From: an uncultured Blastococcus sp.
GTDB taxonomy: Bacteria; Actinomycetota; Actinomycetes; Mycobacteriales; Antricoccaceae
DNA: 10,945 bases
Direction of reading: 5' to 3'
Assembly: GCA_946221975.1 (NCBI GenBank)
Contig: CAMIGT010000016.1
Coordinates: 1 to 10,945 of the forward strand
Positions 1-6,501 of this stretch are shown here, one piece after another (the stretch's first letter is position 1; each line of letters opens with the position of its first letter). Below the pieces are notes generated by a model. That model saw only the letters and a program-made list of their open reading frames with translations, ran no database searches and was not told the origin of the DNA. The translations under genes and the position numbers were made by a program.

Positions 1-17
1 AGGTCTAGCGGCGAGGT

Positions 18-368
18 TCAGCGTCGAGTACGCCGACTGGCGCACTCGATACACCGCCGTGCGGTCGGCCGTGCCTCGAGCCGGCCGGGCGCGATCGGTT
101 CACCGCATCCCTCGCAGATCCCGTACGTGCCAGTGCGTATCCGCTCGCGAGCAGCTTCGATCTCGGCGAGCTGCGTGCGCGCGGCATCGCCTAACGCGAC
201 GACCTGCTGGCGCTCGTAGGCGATCGTCGCGCCCTCGGGATCGTGCTCGTCGTCGGCGTTGGAGTCGCGGGAGGCCGCGACTACCTCGTCAAACGACGAG
301 CTGAGAGCCGCGATTCGCTCGCGCACCTCACGCTCGTGGGCGTCCAGCACCGCCTCGGGATCGTCCAT
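18..368 (-). CDS. TraR/DksA-family C4 zinc-finger protein
   Basis: A 116-residue protein of the TraR/DksA superfamily. Members of this superfamily bind in the RNA polymerase secondary channel or are small zinc-finger proteins of unknown target. Visible features are an N-terminal helical, charged region (residues 1-80, probable coiled coil), the conserved acidic stretch SRDSNADDEHDPEGATIAYE at 33-52, and a C4 zinc site C85-x2-C88-x17-C106-x2-C109 near the C-terminus. This size and the SRDSNADDEHDPEG block are typical of the actinobacterial short DksA-like proteins rather than of E. coli DksA (151 residues). The ATG at 366-368 lies inside the last codons of the upstream monooxygenase gene (41-bp overlap), so it may be translationally coupled; no strong ribosome-binding site is visible. 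The family call is confident. A ppGpp-linked role is only an inference, because actinobacterial members are poorly characterised. Confidence 0.88.
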   Translation of the reverse strand: MDDPEAVLDAHEREVRERIAALSSSFDEVVAASRDSNADDEHDPEGATIAYERQQVVALGDAARTQLAEIEAARERIRTGTYGICEGCGEPIAPGRLEARPTARRCIECASRRTRR

Positions 369-1599
369 CCCGAGAGCCTAGCCGCACATCTGCCGCGCCG
401 TCGCCGATGTGCTCGGGCCGTACACCGAGCCCCACCATGCGGCCGGCGAGCCGGCGCAGCAGCGGCACGCGATCGAGAAGCTTCACCGGCAGCGGTACGC
501 CGGTCGGGCCTGGGTCCTCGAACGACCGCGGGTACATCCCCGCCAGCACGCGGGTCTGCACGATGCGCGTCGGCAGCATCCGCCGGCGGCGCACCGCATC
601 GAGCTCACGCCCGGTCGGGACGCGCGTGCGCAGGATGGGTCCGAGCATGCGCGCGGCGGCGACCGCGTCGGCGACCGCCAGGTTGATCCCGACCCCGAGC
701 GCCGGGGACATCGCGTGCGCGGCGTCACCGATGCACAGCAAACCCGGCCGGTGCCAGCGAGTCAGGCGGTCGACCCGCACAGTGAGCTCGTGTACGCCGT
801 CCCAATCGAGCGACTCCGTCCGAGCCGCGAGTGCCGGCTGCAAAGCGCTCACCCGCTCCCGCAGCTCGTCGATCCCCGCGGCGCGCAGCTGGTCGGCGGC
901 GCCGTGCGCGACGACGTACGCAAGCTGCCAGTAGCTGTCGCGGTTGATAGCGACCAGCGCGCCACGCCCGCCGGTAAAGAGCGGGAACGACTCGGCCGGT
1001 TCACGGGGCAGCCGGAACCACAGCACGTCCAGCGGTGCCTTCGACGCCTTAGCGCGCAACCCCGCGGCCTCGCGCACGACCGAGTGTCGCCCGTCCGCGC
1101 CGACCACCAGGTCGGCCGCGATCTCGATCTGCTCGCCACCGCGTTCGGCGAGTACGCCGGTCACGGTGGTGCCGTCGGTCTGCAACCCGCGCGCTGCGGT
1201 CTCGCGCAACAGCGTGAAGGTGGGCAGCTGTTCGGCTTTGGCGGCCAGGAATGACAGGAAGTCCCACTGCGGCACGAAGGCGATGAAGCGGCACTGCACC
1301 GGCAGCCCGGCAAAGTCGGCGACCGTGGCGTGGGTGCCGCCAGCCGAAACTTCGATCGCCGCGAGCTCCGTGTGCGGCAGCTGCAGGAAATCGTCGAGCC
1401 AGCCGAGCTCGGCGATGACCTCAAGCGTCGAGGGGTGCACCGTGTCGCCGCGGAAGTCCCGCAAGAAGTCGACGTGCTTCTCCAGCACGGTCACCGCGAT
1501 ACCTTGCCGCGCGAGCAGCAACCCGGCCATCATGCCCGCGGGGCCGCCGCCGACGACACACACCGAGGGGGCGGACGTAACGTTCTGTAGCGATGTCAT
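328..1599 (-). CDS. FAD-dependent monooxygenase (PheA/TfdB, FAD_binding_3 type)
   Basis: A 423-residue class A flavoprotein hydroxylase-like enzyme. It shows the N-terminal Rossmann dinucleotide motif G17-x-G19-x-x-G22 followed by the acidic strand end TVLEKH, the central DG motif GADGRHS at 167-173 (FAD and NAD(P)H contacts), and the GD motif GDAAHAMSP at 291-299 (FAD ribityl contact) followed by GVGINLAVADA. Relatives hydroxylate aromatic or polyketide-like substrates with NAD(P)H and O2; the substrate here cannot be read from sequence. The start ATG at 1597-1599 is divergent from the TetR gene, which is a common arrangement for a regulator and its target. The last ~15 residues after GVRPEHIGDG are low-complexity, Arg/Gly-rich and overlap the downstream zinc-finger gene, which suggests an extended C-terminus. 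The fold call is confident; the specific reaction is unknown. Confidence 0.9.
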   Translation of the reverse strand: MTSLQNVTSAPSVCVVGGGPAGMMAGLLLARQGIAVTVLEKHVDFLRDFRGDTVHPSTLEVIAELGWLDDFLQLPHTELAAIEVSAGGTHATVADFAGLPVQCRFIAFVPQWDFLSFLAAKAEQLPTFTLLRETAARGLQTDGTTVTGVLAERGGEQIEIAADLVVGADGRHSVVREAAGLRAKASKAPLDVLWFRLPREPAESFPLFTGGRGALVAINRDSYWQLAYVVAHGAADQLRAAGIDELRERVSALQPALAARTESLDWDGVHELTVRVDRLTRWHRPGLLCIGDAAHAMSPALGVGINLAVADAVAAARMLGPILRTRVPTGRELDAVRRRRMLPTRIVQTRVLAGMYPRSFEDPGPTGVPLPVKLLDRVPLLRRLAGRMVGLGVRPEHIGDGAADVRLGSRDGRSRGGAGRPRA

Positions 1600-1602
1600 G
1601 CC

Positions 1603-1637
1603 TTGACGATGCGGCCGGCCGGCTCATACTGGCAAAC
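1603..1637 (+). promoter_or_regulatory. Probable promoter of the TetR gene, leaderless type
   Basis: TTGACG at 1603-1608 (5 of 6 to TTGACA) and CATACT at 1625-1630 (4 of 6 to TATAAT) are separated by 16 bp. Seven bases after the -10 box lies the GTG at 1638, so transcription would begin at or beside the start codon. Leaderless mRNAs are common in actinobacteria. The spacer holds overlapping GC palindromes (CGGCCGGCCG at 1612-1621, GCCGGCCGGC at 1614-1623) that could be an operator for the TetR protein; this last point is inference only. Confidence 0.45.
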
Positions 1638-2048
1638 GTGGTCAATAACCGCCGCGGGCGCCCTTCGGGCTCGTCTGATGTCGCAGAGCGCGTTCTTTCC
1701 GCTGCCAGAAAGCACTTCCTTGCCCACGGTTACGCCGACACGTCCGCGCGTTCCATCGCCCGCGAGGCCGGCGTCAGCCACACGCTGGTCAATTACCACT
1801 TCGGCGGCAAGGGCGGCCTCTTCGCCGCCGTACTCGATTTGGTCATGGGTCCCGGGCAGGTGCTCGACCGGGTCGCAGGCGAGCACGAGGGCCCCGAGTT
1901 CGCATCCCGCCTGCTGACGCGCTACGTGATCGGCCTGGAACCGATCGCCAGCATGAGCCGTGAGGAGGTCGTACGGTACGTCAGCCCGTCGCTGCAGGCC
2001 TCGCTCAGCCCGCGTCCTTGGCAAACGAGTCGTCGACGAAGTCGCTAA
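1638..2048 (+). CDS. TetR/AcrR-family regulator, C-terminally truncated
   Basis: The N-terminal half is a typical TetR DNA-binding domain: a first helix (AARKHFLAHGYADTSARSI), then the helix-turn-helix IAREAGVSHTLVNYHFGGKGGLFAAVLD. From the GTG at 1638 the product is 136 residues, whereas family members usually have about 180-220. The chosen start follows a good promoter and gives the common basic lead-in MVNNRRGRPSG; an in-frame ATG at 1593 would overlap the divergent monooxygenase start. The effector-binding domain stops near residue 120, and the final ~14 residues, rich in Arg and Ser, are antisense to the 3' end of the convergent substrate-binding protein gene (44-bp overlap). The natural 3' part was probably lost when the ABC operon became adjacent. 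It may still bind DNA, but normal ligand sensing or dimerisation is doubtful. Confidence 0.8.
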   Translation: MVNNRRGRPSGSSDVAERVLSAARKHFLAHGYADTSARSIAREAGVSHTLVNYHFGGKGGLFAAVLDLVMGPGQVLDRVAGEHEGPEFASRLLTRYVIGLEPIASMSREEVVRYVSPSLQASLSPRPWQTSRRRSR

Positions 2049-2994
2049 CCTTCAACGGGTCCTCGTAGGTGATCTCGCCGCTCTCCATCCACACCTTCTG
2101 CATCGCCTCGAGCTGATCCGGCTGCGGCGCGAGGTCAGGAAGCCAAGTGTAGAAGGGGGTTTCGGCGAGTACGGCGACGTCCTGGCCGGTCGCGTCGGCG
2201 ATGATCTGCAGGATCTCCTGATCGGCCGCGATATCCCCCTGCAGGTCCTTCGCGCCCTTGGCCAGCGCGGTGAAGAACTTCTTCGCGGCCTCGGTGTCGG
2301 TGAACTCAGGTCCGAACATCACGCCGGTGCCGGTGGTGCCCTTCTTGGGTACGCCGATCGGCGTACCGACCCCGTTGAGCTCGATGTTGGTGGTGAAGGG
2401 CGCACTGGCCAACGCGGCGTCGACGCTGCCGTTTTGCAGCGCCGCCTCCATATCGGGGTTGCCGAGGTTGACCACCTCGACGTCCTTGAGCGTCAGGTCT
2501 GCTTCGGCGAGCACCTGGGCGAGCAGGTAACCGCCGGTCGCTCCCGGCCCACCCGCGGCGGCGACCTTCTTTCCTTTGAGATCGGCGATCTCGGTGATCC
2601 CGGACGCCGTGCTCGCCTCCAGCGCGGTCGGCGAGTTCTCCGGGTCACCGGTCGAAATGCCCATCGAGCCGACGACCTTGAACTCCAGGCCGGAGTCCAA
2701 CGCGTTGAACATGCCCGCGGAGAAGCCGGCAACCATCGCGTCGAGCTCGCCGGAGGCCAGCAGCGGTACGCCGTCCTGTCCGGACTTGATGGCCTCGAGG
2801 TTGACCGTCAAGCCCTCGTCCTCGAAGTAGCCGCGCGCGTCGGCGACGTAGAGCGGAGCAAACAGCGCTGAGGGCAGATGCGCGACGGTGATCTCCGACG
2901 GACCCTCCGAGGACGAGCCGGAGTCGTCCGACGAGCCGCCGCAGCCGGCGAGGACGAGCACCCCGGCCACCAGGACCGCGATCTTCTTGAGCAT
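2005..2994 (-). CDS. ABC importer substrate-binding lipoprotein (nitrate/sulfonate/taurine type)
   Basis: A 329-residue periplasmic-type binding protein. It begins with a lipoprotein signal peptide: MLKK, a hydrophobic stretch, then the lipobox L15-A-G-C18, so the mature protein is lipid-anchored at Cys18 and followed by a Ser/Gly/Asp linker. The body matches the NMT1/SsuA-like fold: an early LFAPLYVADARGYFEDEGL block, then SGELDAMVAGFSAG, DLKGKKVAAAGGPGATGGYL and NGSVDAALASAPF. The ATG at 2992-2994 is preceded by GGAAGGA (3001-3007) at 6-nt spacing. It lies 38 bp after the permease end, as third gene of the operon. Its 3' end overlaps the convergent truncated TetR gene, leaving no room for a conventional terminator. 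The ligand is not deducible; the family takes up sulfonates, nitrate, pyrimidine precursors and other small anions. Confidence 0.9.
   Translation of the reverse strand: MLKKIAVLVAGVLVLAGCGGSSDDSGSSSEGPSEITVAHLPSALFAPLYVADARGYFEDEGLTVNLEAIKSGQDGVPLLASGELDAMVAGFSAGMFNALDSGLEFKVVGSMGISTGDPENSPTALEASTASGITEIADLKGKKVAAAGGPGATGGYLLAQVLAEADLTLKDVEVVNLGNPDMEAALQNGSVDAALASAPFTTNIELNGVGTPIGVPKKGTTGTGVMFGPEFTDTEAAKKFFTALAKGAKDLQGDIAADQEILQIIADATGQDVAVLAETPFYTWLPDLAPQPDQLEAMQKVWMESGEITYEDPLKVSDFVDDSFAKDAG
2348..2367. repeat. Perfect 20-bp palindrome inside the binding-protein gene
   Basis: GGTACGCCGATCGGCGTACC is its own reverse complement over 20 bases. It consists of two inverted copies of the over-represented 9-mer GGTACGCCG around a central AT. 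On the coding (minus) strand it encodes part of Gly-Thr-Pro-Ile-Gly-Val-Pro. It may simply be coding sequence that repeats a preferred word, but a perfect palindrome of this length is notable. Confidence 0.9.
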
Positions 2995-3032
2995 GGTTTT
3001 TCCTTCCACCGCGGGGCCTTTCAGCCGCGCGC

Positions 3033-3900
3033 TCAGCGCCCCGAGCGCCCCCGGCGCCAGGGCAGGGCCAGTCGTTCGAAAAGCGCGAACAACCCGGTCA
3101 GGACGGCGCCGAGTACGGCGACCGTGACGAGTCCGACGTACATCTGCTGGGGCTGGAACAGCTGCCACGAGTTCCAGATGAGATAGCCGAGGCCGGTGTT
3201 GGAGGCAACGAACTCGACTGCGGTGATCACGATGACCGCCGTTCCGGTGGCGATCCGTAGGCCGCTGAAGATGAACGGCAGCGCGCCCGGCAGGATCACC
3301 AACCGGAAGCGCCGTCGCGCCGTACGCCCGGGCCGCCTCGTGGATCTTCGGGTCGATCTGGCGTACGCCGGCCACCGTGTTGATCTGCATGACGAAGAAG
3401 ACCGAGATCGCGACGGCGAGGATGCGCGGTGTCTCGGTGAGCCCGAAAATCAGCAGTAATAGCGGGAGAATCGCGATCTTCGGCAGCGCGTACAGCGCAG
3501 AGAACATCGGACCGAGCGCGGCGTTGAGCGCTCGGGACGTGCCCATCGCCAGTCCGACGATGATGCCGAGTACGGCGCCGATGCTCATGCCGATCGCCAG
3601 CCGCATCACCGTTGCGCCGAGGTGTTCTAGAAGCGTGCCGTCGGCGATCATCTCGCCCGCCCGAGCCAGGATCATGGTCGGCGGCGGAAAGAGCCGCGCG
3701 TCGATCCGGTCGGCGCGCGCCGCGATCTCCCAGGCGAGCAGCAGCACGATGGGGGTGGCGATCGCCAGGACGATGTCGCGCGTGCGCAGCCGCCGTTCGC
3801 GGGCGCGCACGGCGTGGGCTGCGGCGATGGTGCGCTCGGCACGGTCGTGTTCGCCGTCGCGCACGGGCCCAGGTGCGAAGACGGGCGTTACCTCAGTCAT
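3033..3900 (-). pseudogene. ABC importer permease (SsuC/TauC type), frameshifted
   Basis: The inner-membrane permease of the ABC importer, broken by a frameshift. The first part (ATG at 3898-3900) encodes about 196 residues: a charged N-terminus, a membrane helix (VLAIATPIVLLLAWEIAA), the FPPPTMI motif, several further helices, then the start of the cytoplasmic EAA loop (EAARAYGA, residues 188-195). The rest (VILPGALPFIFSGLRIATG to WRRGRSGR) continues in another frame from about 3305 to 3033. The family loop consensus is EAA-x3-G-x9-I-x-LP; here only 19 nt instead of 27 lie between the Gly and the VILP block, so 8 bases are missing. Restoring one GGCGCGAC unit at 3314-3321 gives exactly the nine expected residues and an intact ~290-residue permease. 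The start overlaps the ATPase stop (ATGACTGA). Either the gene is inactive or the assembly collapsed a short repeat. Confidence 0.85.
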
Positions 3901-4684
3901 TTCCGGCCTCCGCGGTGGCGCGCACGTCGTCGCGCAGCAGCTCCCACACGTGGTGGCGCAGCTCGGCGAACTGCGGGTCGCGTTCGAGCTCCATGGTCCG
4001 GGGGCGGTCAAACGGGACGGTGATGTCGGACTTGATCTGGCCCGGTCGCTTGGTCATCACGAGTACTCGATCGCCGAGCAGGATCGCTTCTTCGATGCCA
4101 TGCGTGACCATCACGACGGTCTTGCGCTCGGCTTCCCAGAGCGCGACCAGCTCCTCCTGCATGAGCAGGCGGGTCTGCGCGTCGAGCGCGCCCAGCGGTT
4201 CGTCCATCAGCAGCAGCGGTGAATCGGTCGCGAAGGCGCGGGCGATCGCGATGCGCTGGCGCATCCCGCCGGACACCTCGTGCGGGTAGGAGTCGCCGAA
4301 GCCACTCAACCCCACCCGAGAGAGCCAGTCGCGCGAGCGCTCCAGCCGCTCGCGCCGGCCCACTCCCGTCATCCGTAGGCCGAAGGCGATGTTCTCCAGC
4401 ACGGTGAACCACGGAAAGACACCGTGCTCCTGAAACACAAACGCCGCCGGGATCTTGCGGCCGGCGCCCCGCACATCGACCGACCCGACGGTCGCGGTCT
4501 CCAGTCCACCGACGATCCGCAGCAGCGTCGACTTGCCACACCCGGACGGCCCGACGACACAGGTGAACGAGCCGGGGGCGATGTCGACGCTGACGTGCTC
4601 CAGCGCCCACACCGGCTCCTTGCCGGCAAAGAACACCTTCGAGACGTCGGTGATGCGCACCGACGCGCGTGCGTCCGAGGACAT
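3893..4684 (-). CDS. ABC importer ATPase (SsuB/TauB/NrtD type)
   Basis: A 263-residue nucleotide-binding subunit energising the importer whose other parts lie downstream. It has Walker A GPSGCGKST at 45-53, Q-loop Q85 (VFQEHGVFPW, typical of the nitrate/sulfonate/taurine subfamily), signature SGGMRQR at 138-144, Walker B LLLMDEP at 157-163, D-loop ALDA at 166-169, and H-loop H195. The start at 4684 gives MSSDARASVRI and has GGAG four bases upstream; an in-frame upstream ATG at 4741 would add 19 residues unlike the family. The stop overlaps the permease start by 8 bp (ATGACTGA), indicating translational coupling. All motifs are intact although the partner permease is frameshifted, so decay of the operon would be recent. 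The subfamily is clear; the substrate is unknown. Confidence 0.92.
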   Translation of the reverse strand: MSSDARASVRITDVSKVFFAGKEPVWALEHVSVDIAPGSFTCVVGPSGCGKSTLLRIVGGLETATVGSVDVRGAGRKIPAAFVFQEHGVFPWFTVLENIAFGLRMTGVGRRERLERSRDWLSRVGLSGFGDSYPHEVSGGMRQRIAIARAFATDSPLLLMDEPLGALDAQTRLLMQEELVALWEAERKTVVMVTHGIEEAILLGDRVLVMTKRPGQIKSDITVPFDRPRTMELERDPQFAELRHHVWELLRDDVRATAEAGND

Positions 4685-4762
4685 GAAACTCCAAGAGGTA
4701 CGGCGTACTGCAGGCACGCGGGCGCGCCTTGACGGGACCAATTCACCTTACTCTCGCCTCAC

Positions 4763-4781
4763 GGCCGCCCCACCCACGGCC
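4763..4781 (-). terminator. Weak hairpin between fadE25-like gene and ABC operon
   Basis: The 106-bp gap between the acyl-CoA dehydrogenase stop and the ABC ATPase start holds one small inverted repeat, GGCCG (4763-4767) and CGGCC (4777-4781), with a 9-base loop and no T-tract. It could attenuate read-through from the upstream genes but is weak by itself. No convincing -35/-10 pair for the ABC operon was recognised in this gap. Confidence 0.2.
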
Positions 4782-4790
4782 CGCGGCAGG

Positions 4791-5948
4791 CTACCGGCCG
4801 ATCAGCGAGCGGGCCATCACCACGCGCTGGATCTGGTTGGTGCCTTCGTAGATCTGGGTGATCTTGGCATCGCGCATCATCCGCTCGACCGGGAAGTCGC
4901 GCGTGTAGCCGGCGCCACCGAAGAGCTGTACGGCGTTGGTGGTGACCTCCATGGCGACATCGGAGGCGAAGCACTTCGCGGCCGAGGAGATGAAGCCGAG
5001 GTTCTTCTCCCCGCGCTCGACGCGAGCCGCGGCGATGTAGCACATCTGGCGCGCGGCCTCGATCTTCATCGCCATGTCGGCGAGCATGAACTGCACGCCT
5101 TGGAAGTCGGAGATCTTGCTGCGGAACTGCTCGCGTTCCTTGGCGTAGGCGATCGAGGCGTCGAGCGCGCCCTGCGCGACGCCGACCGCCTGGATGCCGA
5201 TGGTCGGACGCGTGTGGTCGAGGGTGGCGAGCGCGGTCTTGAAGCCGGTGCCCTCCTCGCCGATCATCCGGTCGCCGGAGACGACGCAGTTGGTGAAGTG
5301 CAGCTCGCGGGTCGGAGATCCCTTGATTCCCAGCTTCTTTTCCTTCGGCCCGACCTCGAACCCTTCGTCGTCCTTGTGCACCACGAACGCCGAGATGCCG
5401 TTAGCGCGCTTGTCGGCGTCGGTGACGGCCATGACGGTGTACCAGTCCGAGACGCCGGCGTTGGTGATCCACGCCTTGGTGCCGTTGATGACCCAGTTGT
5501 CGCCGTCGCGCACCGCCTTCGTGCGCATCGCGGCGGCGTCGGATCCGGCCTCGCGCTCGGACAGCCCATAGCTGATCATCGACTCGCCGTTGGCGATCGA
5601 GGGCAGCACCTGCTTCTTCAGGTCGTCCGAGGCCGACAGGATGATCGGCATCGAACCGAGCTTGTTGACCGCGGGGATGAGCGAGGACGACATGCACACG
5701 CGCGCCACTTCCTCGATCACGATGCACGCGGCGATCGAGTCGGCCCCGGCGCCGTCGTACTCCTCGGGGATGTGGACGGCCTGGAAACCGGCCTTCGTCA
5801 GCGCGTCGAGGGCCTCCTGTGGGAAACGCTCATTCTCGTCGACATCGGCAGCGTGCGGGGCGATCTGCTCCTCGGCCAGCTCGCGCACCGACTGGCGCAG
5901 GTACTCGTGCTCCTCAGGGAGCTGGTAGACGTCGAAATCGGGGTTCAT
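4791..5948 (-). CDS. fadE25: Acyl-CoA dehydrogenase, FadE25-like
   Basis: A 385-residue soluble FAD enzyme that oxidises acyl-CoA thioesters at the alpha-beta bond and passes electrons to ETF. It aligns over its full length, from memory, with mycobacterial FadE25, which lies beside purE and purK in the same order. Landmarks are the N-terminal helical domain (LPEEHEYLRQSVRELAEEQI), the FAD/substrate loop YGLSEREAGSDAAAMRT, WITNAG, the beta-domain ending in GFKTALATLDHTRP, and the C-terminal helical domain with QFGG-like AVQLFGGAGYTRDFPVER. The catalytic base is Glu368 in IYEGTNQIQR, the position used by short-chain acyl-CoA dehydrogenases. The ATG at 5946-5948 is preceded by GGGAGGA at 5-nt spacing. 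It is the last gene of the putative purK-purE unit, 64 bp after purE. The exact acyl substrate is unknown; short or branched chains are plausible. Confidence 0.95.
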   Translation of the reverse strand: MNPDFDVYQLPEEHEYLRQSVRELAEEQIAPHAADVDENERFPQEALDALTKAGFQAVHIPEEYDGAGADSIAACIVIEEVARVCMSSSLIPAVNKLGSMPIILSASDDLKKQVLPSIANGESMISYGLSEREAGSDAAAMRTKAVRDGDNWVINGTKAWITNAGVSDWYTVMAVTDADKRANGISAFVVHKDDEGFEVGPKEKKLGIKGSPTRELHFTNCVVSGDRMIGEEGTGFKTALATLDHTRPTIGIQAVGVAQGALDASIAYAKEREQFRSKISDFQGVQFMLADMAMKIEAARQMCYIAAARVERGEKNLGFISSAAKCFASDVAMEVTTNAVQLFGGAGYTRDFPVERMMRDAKITQIYEGTNQIQRVVMARSLIGR

Positions 5949-5977
5949 GCTCGTCCTCCCACCCGGATTAACTCACT

Positions 5978-5987
5978 GTGTGCACAC
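5978..5987. promoter_or_regulatory. GTGTGCACAC palindrome upstream of the acyl-CoA dehydrogenase
   Basis: A perfect 10-bp palindrome lies in the 64-bp gap between purE and the dehydrogenase, about 30 bp before the dehydrogenase start. Its placement would suit an operator for a dimeric regulator, but the element is short and no promoter of good quality was recognised around it, so this is a weak call. Confidence 0.2.
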
Positions 5988-6012
5988 CCTACGCGCGCAG
6001 CGGGCGGAAGGA

Positions 6013-6501
6013 TCAGCGCTGCAGGCGATCGTTCTTGGCCCGCGCGGCATCGCGCAGCTCGACCTGGAACTGCGCCATCTTGTCGGTCAAAGCCGGGTCA
6101 CCGCTGGCGAGCATGCGCACAGCGAGCAGCCCGGCGTTGCGAGCGCCGCCGATCGAGACGGTGGCGACGGGTACGCCGGCCGGCATCTGCACGACCGACA
6201 GCAGCGAGTCCATCCCGTCGAGGTACTTCAGGGGCACAGGTACGCCGATGACCGGCAACGTGGTCACCGAGGCGACCATCCCGGGCAGGTGAGCCGCTCC
6301 CCCGGCGCCAGCGATGATGACGCGGATGCCCCGCGCCGCAGCGGTTTCGCCGTACTCGATCATCTCGTGCGGCATGCGGTGCGCGGAGACGACGCGCGCC
6401 TCGAACGGCACGCCGAACTCCTCCAGCGCGGCGGCCGCCTCGCCCATGACCGGCCAGTCGGAGTCGCTGCCCATGATGATCGCGACGGTCGGCTCACTCA
6501 T
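6013..6501 (-). CDS. purE: N5-carboxyaminoimidazole ribonucleotide mutase
   Basis: A 162-residue class I PurE, which converts N5-CAIR to CAIR in de novo purine synthesis in the cytoplasm. The N-terminal phosphate/ribose site [10 protein letters not shown] carries S12 and D15 (equivalent to E. coli S16 and D19), and the catalytic His is H41 in SAHRMP (E. coli H45). [11 protein letters not shown] and GIPVP-like [34 protein letters not shown] complete the conserved core. Length is normal for the family. The start at 6501 is fixed by the 8-bp overlap with the purK stop (ATGAGTGA), which points to coupled translation; upstream in-frame extension would run through purK sequence and was rejected. 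It partners functionally with PurK, encoded just before it. Confidence 0.97.
   Translation of the reverse strand: MSEPTVAIIMGSDSDWPVMGEAAAALEEFGVPFEARVVSAHRMPHEMIEYGETAAARGIRVIIAGAGGAAHLPGMVASVTTLPVIGVPVPLKYLDGMDSLLSVVQMPAGVPVATVSIGGARNAGLLAVRMLASGDPALTDKMAQFQVELRDAARAKNDRLQR

Noticed and set aside
4685-4741. Longer N-terminus for the ABC ATPase from the ATG at 4741
   Set aside because: The added 19 residues are Arg/Ser-rich and unlike the family, and a GGAG site lies just before the ATG at 4684.
4455-6251. 598-codon open frame on the plus strand
   Set aside because: It is antisense to the ABC ATPase, acyl-CoA dehydrogenase and purE genes, all with clear family motifs; its translation is Arg/Asp/Gly/His-rich without recognisable domains, as expected for a shadow frame at high GC.
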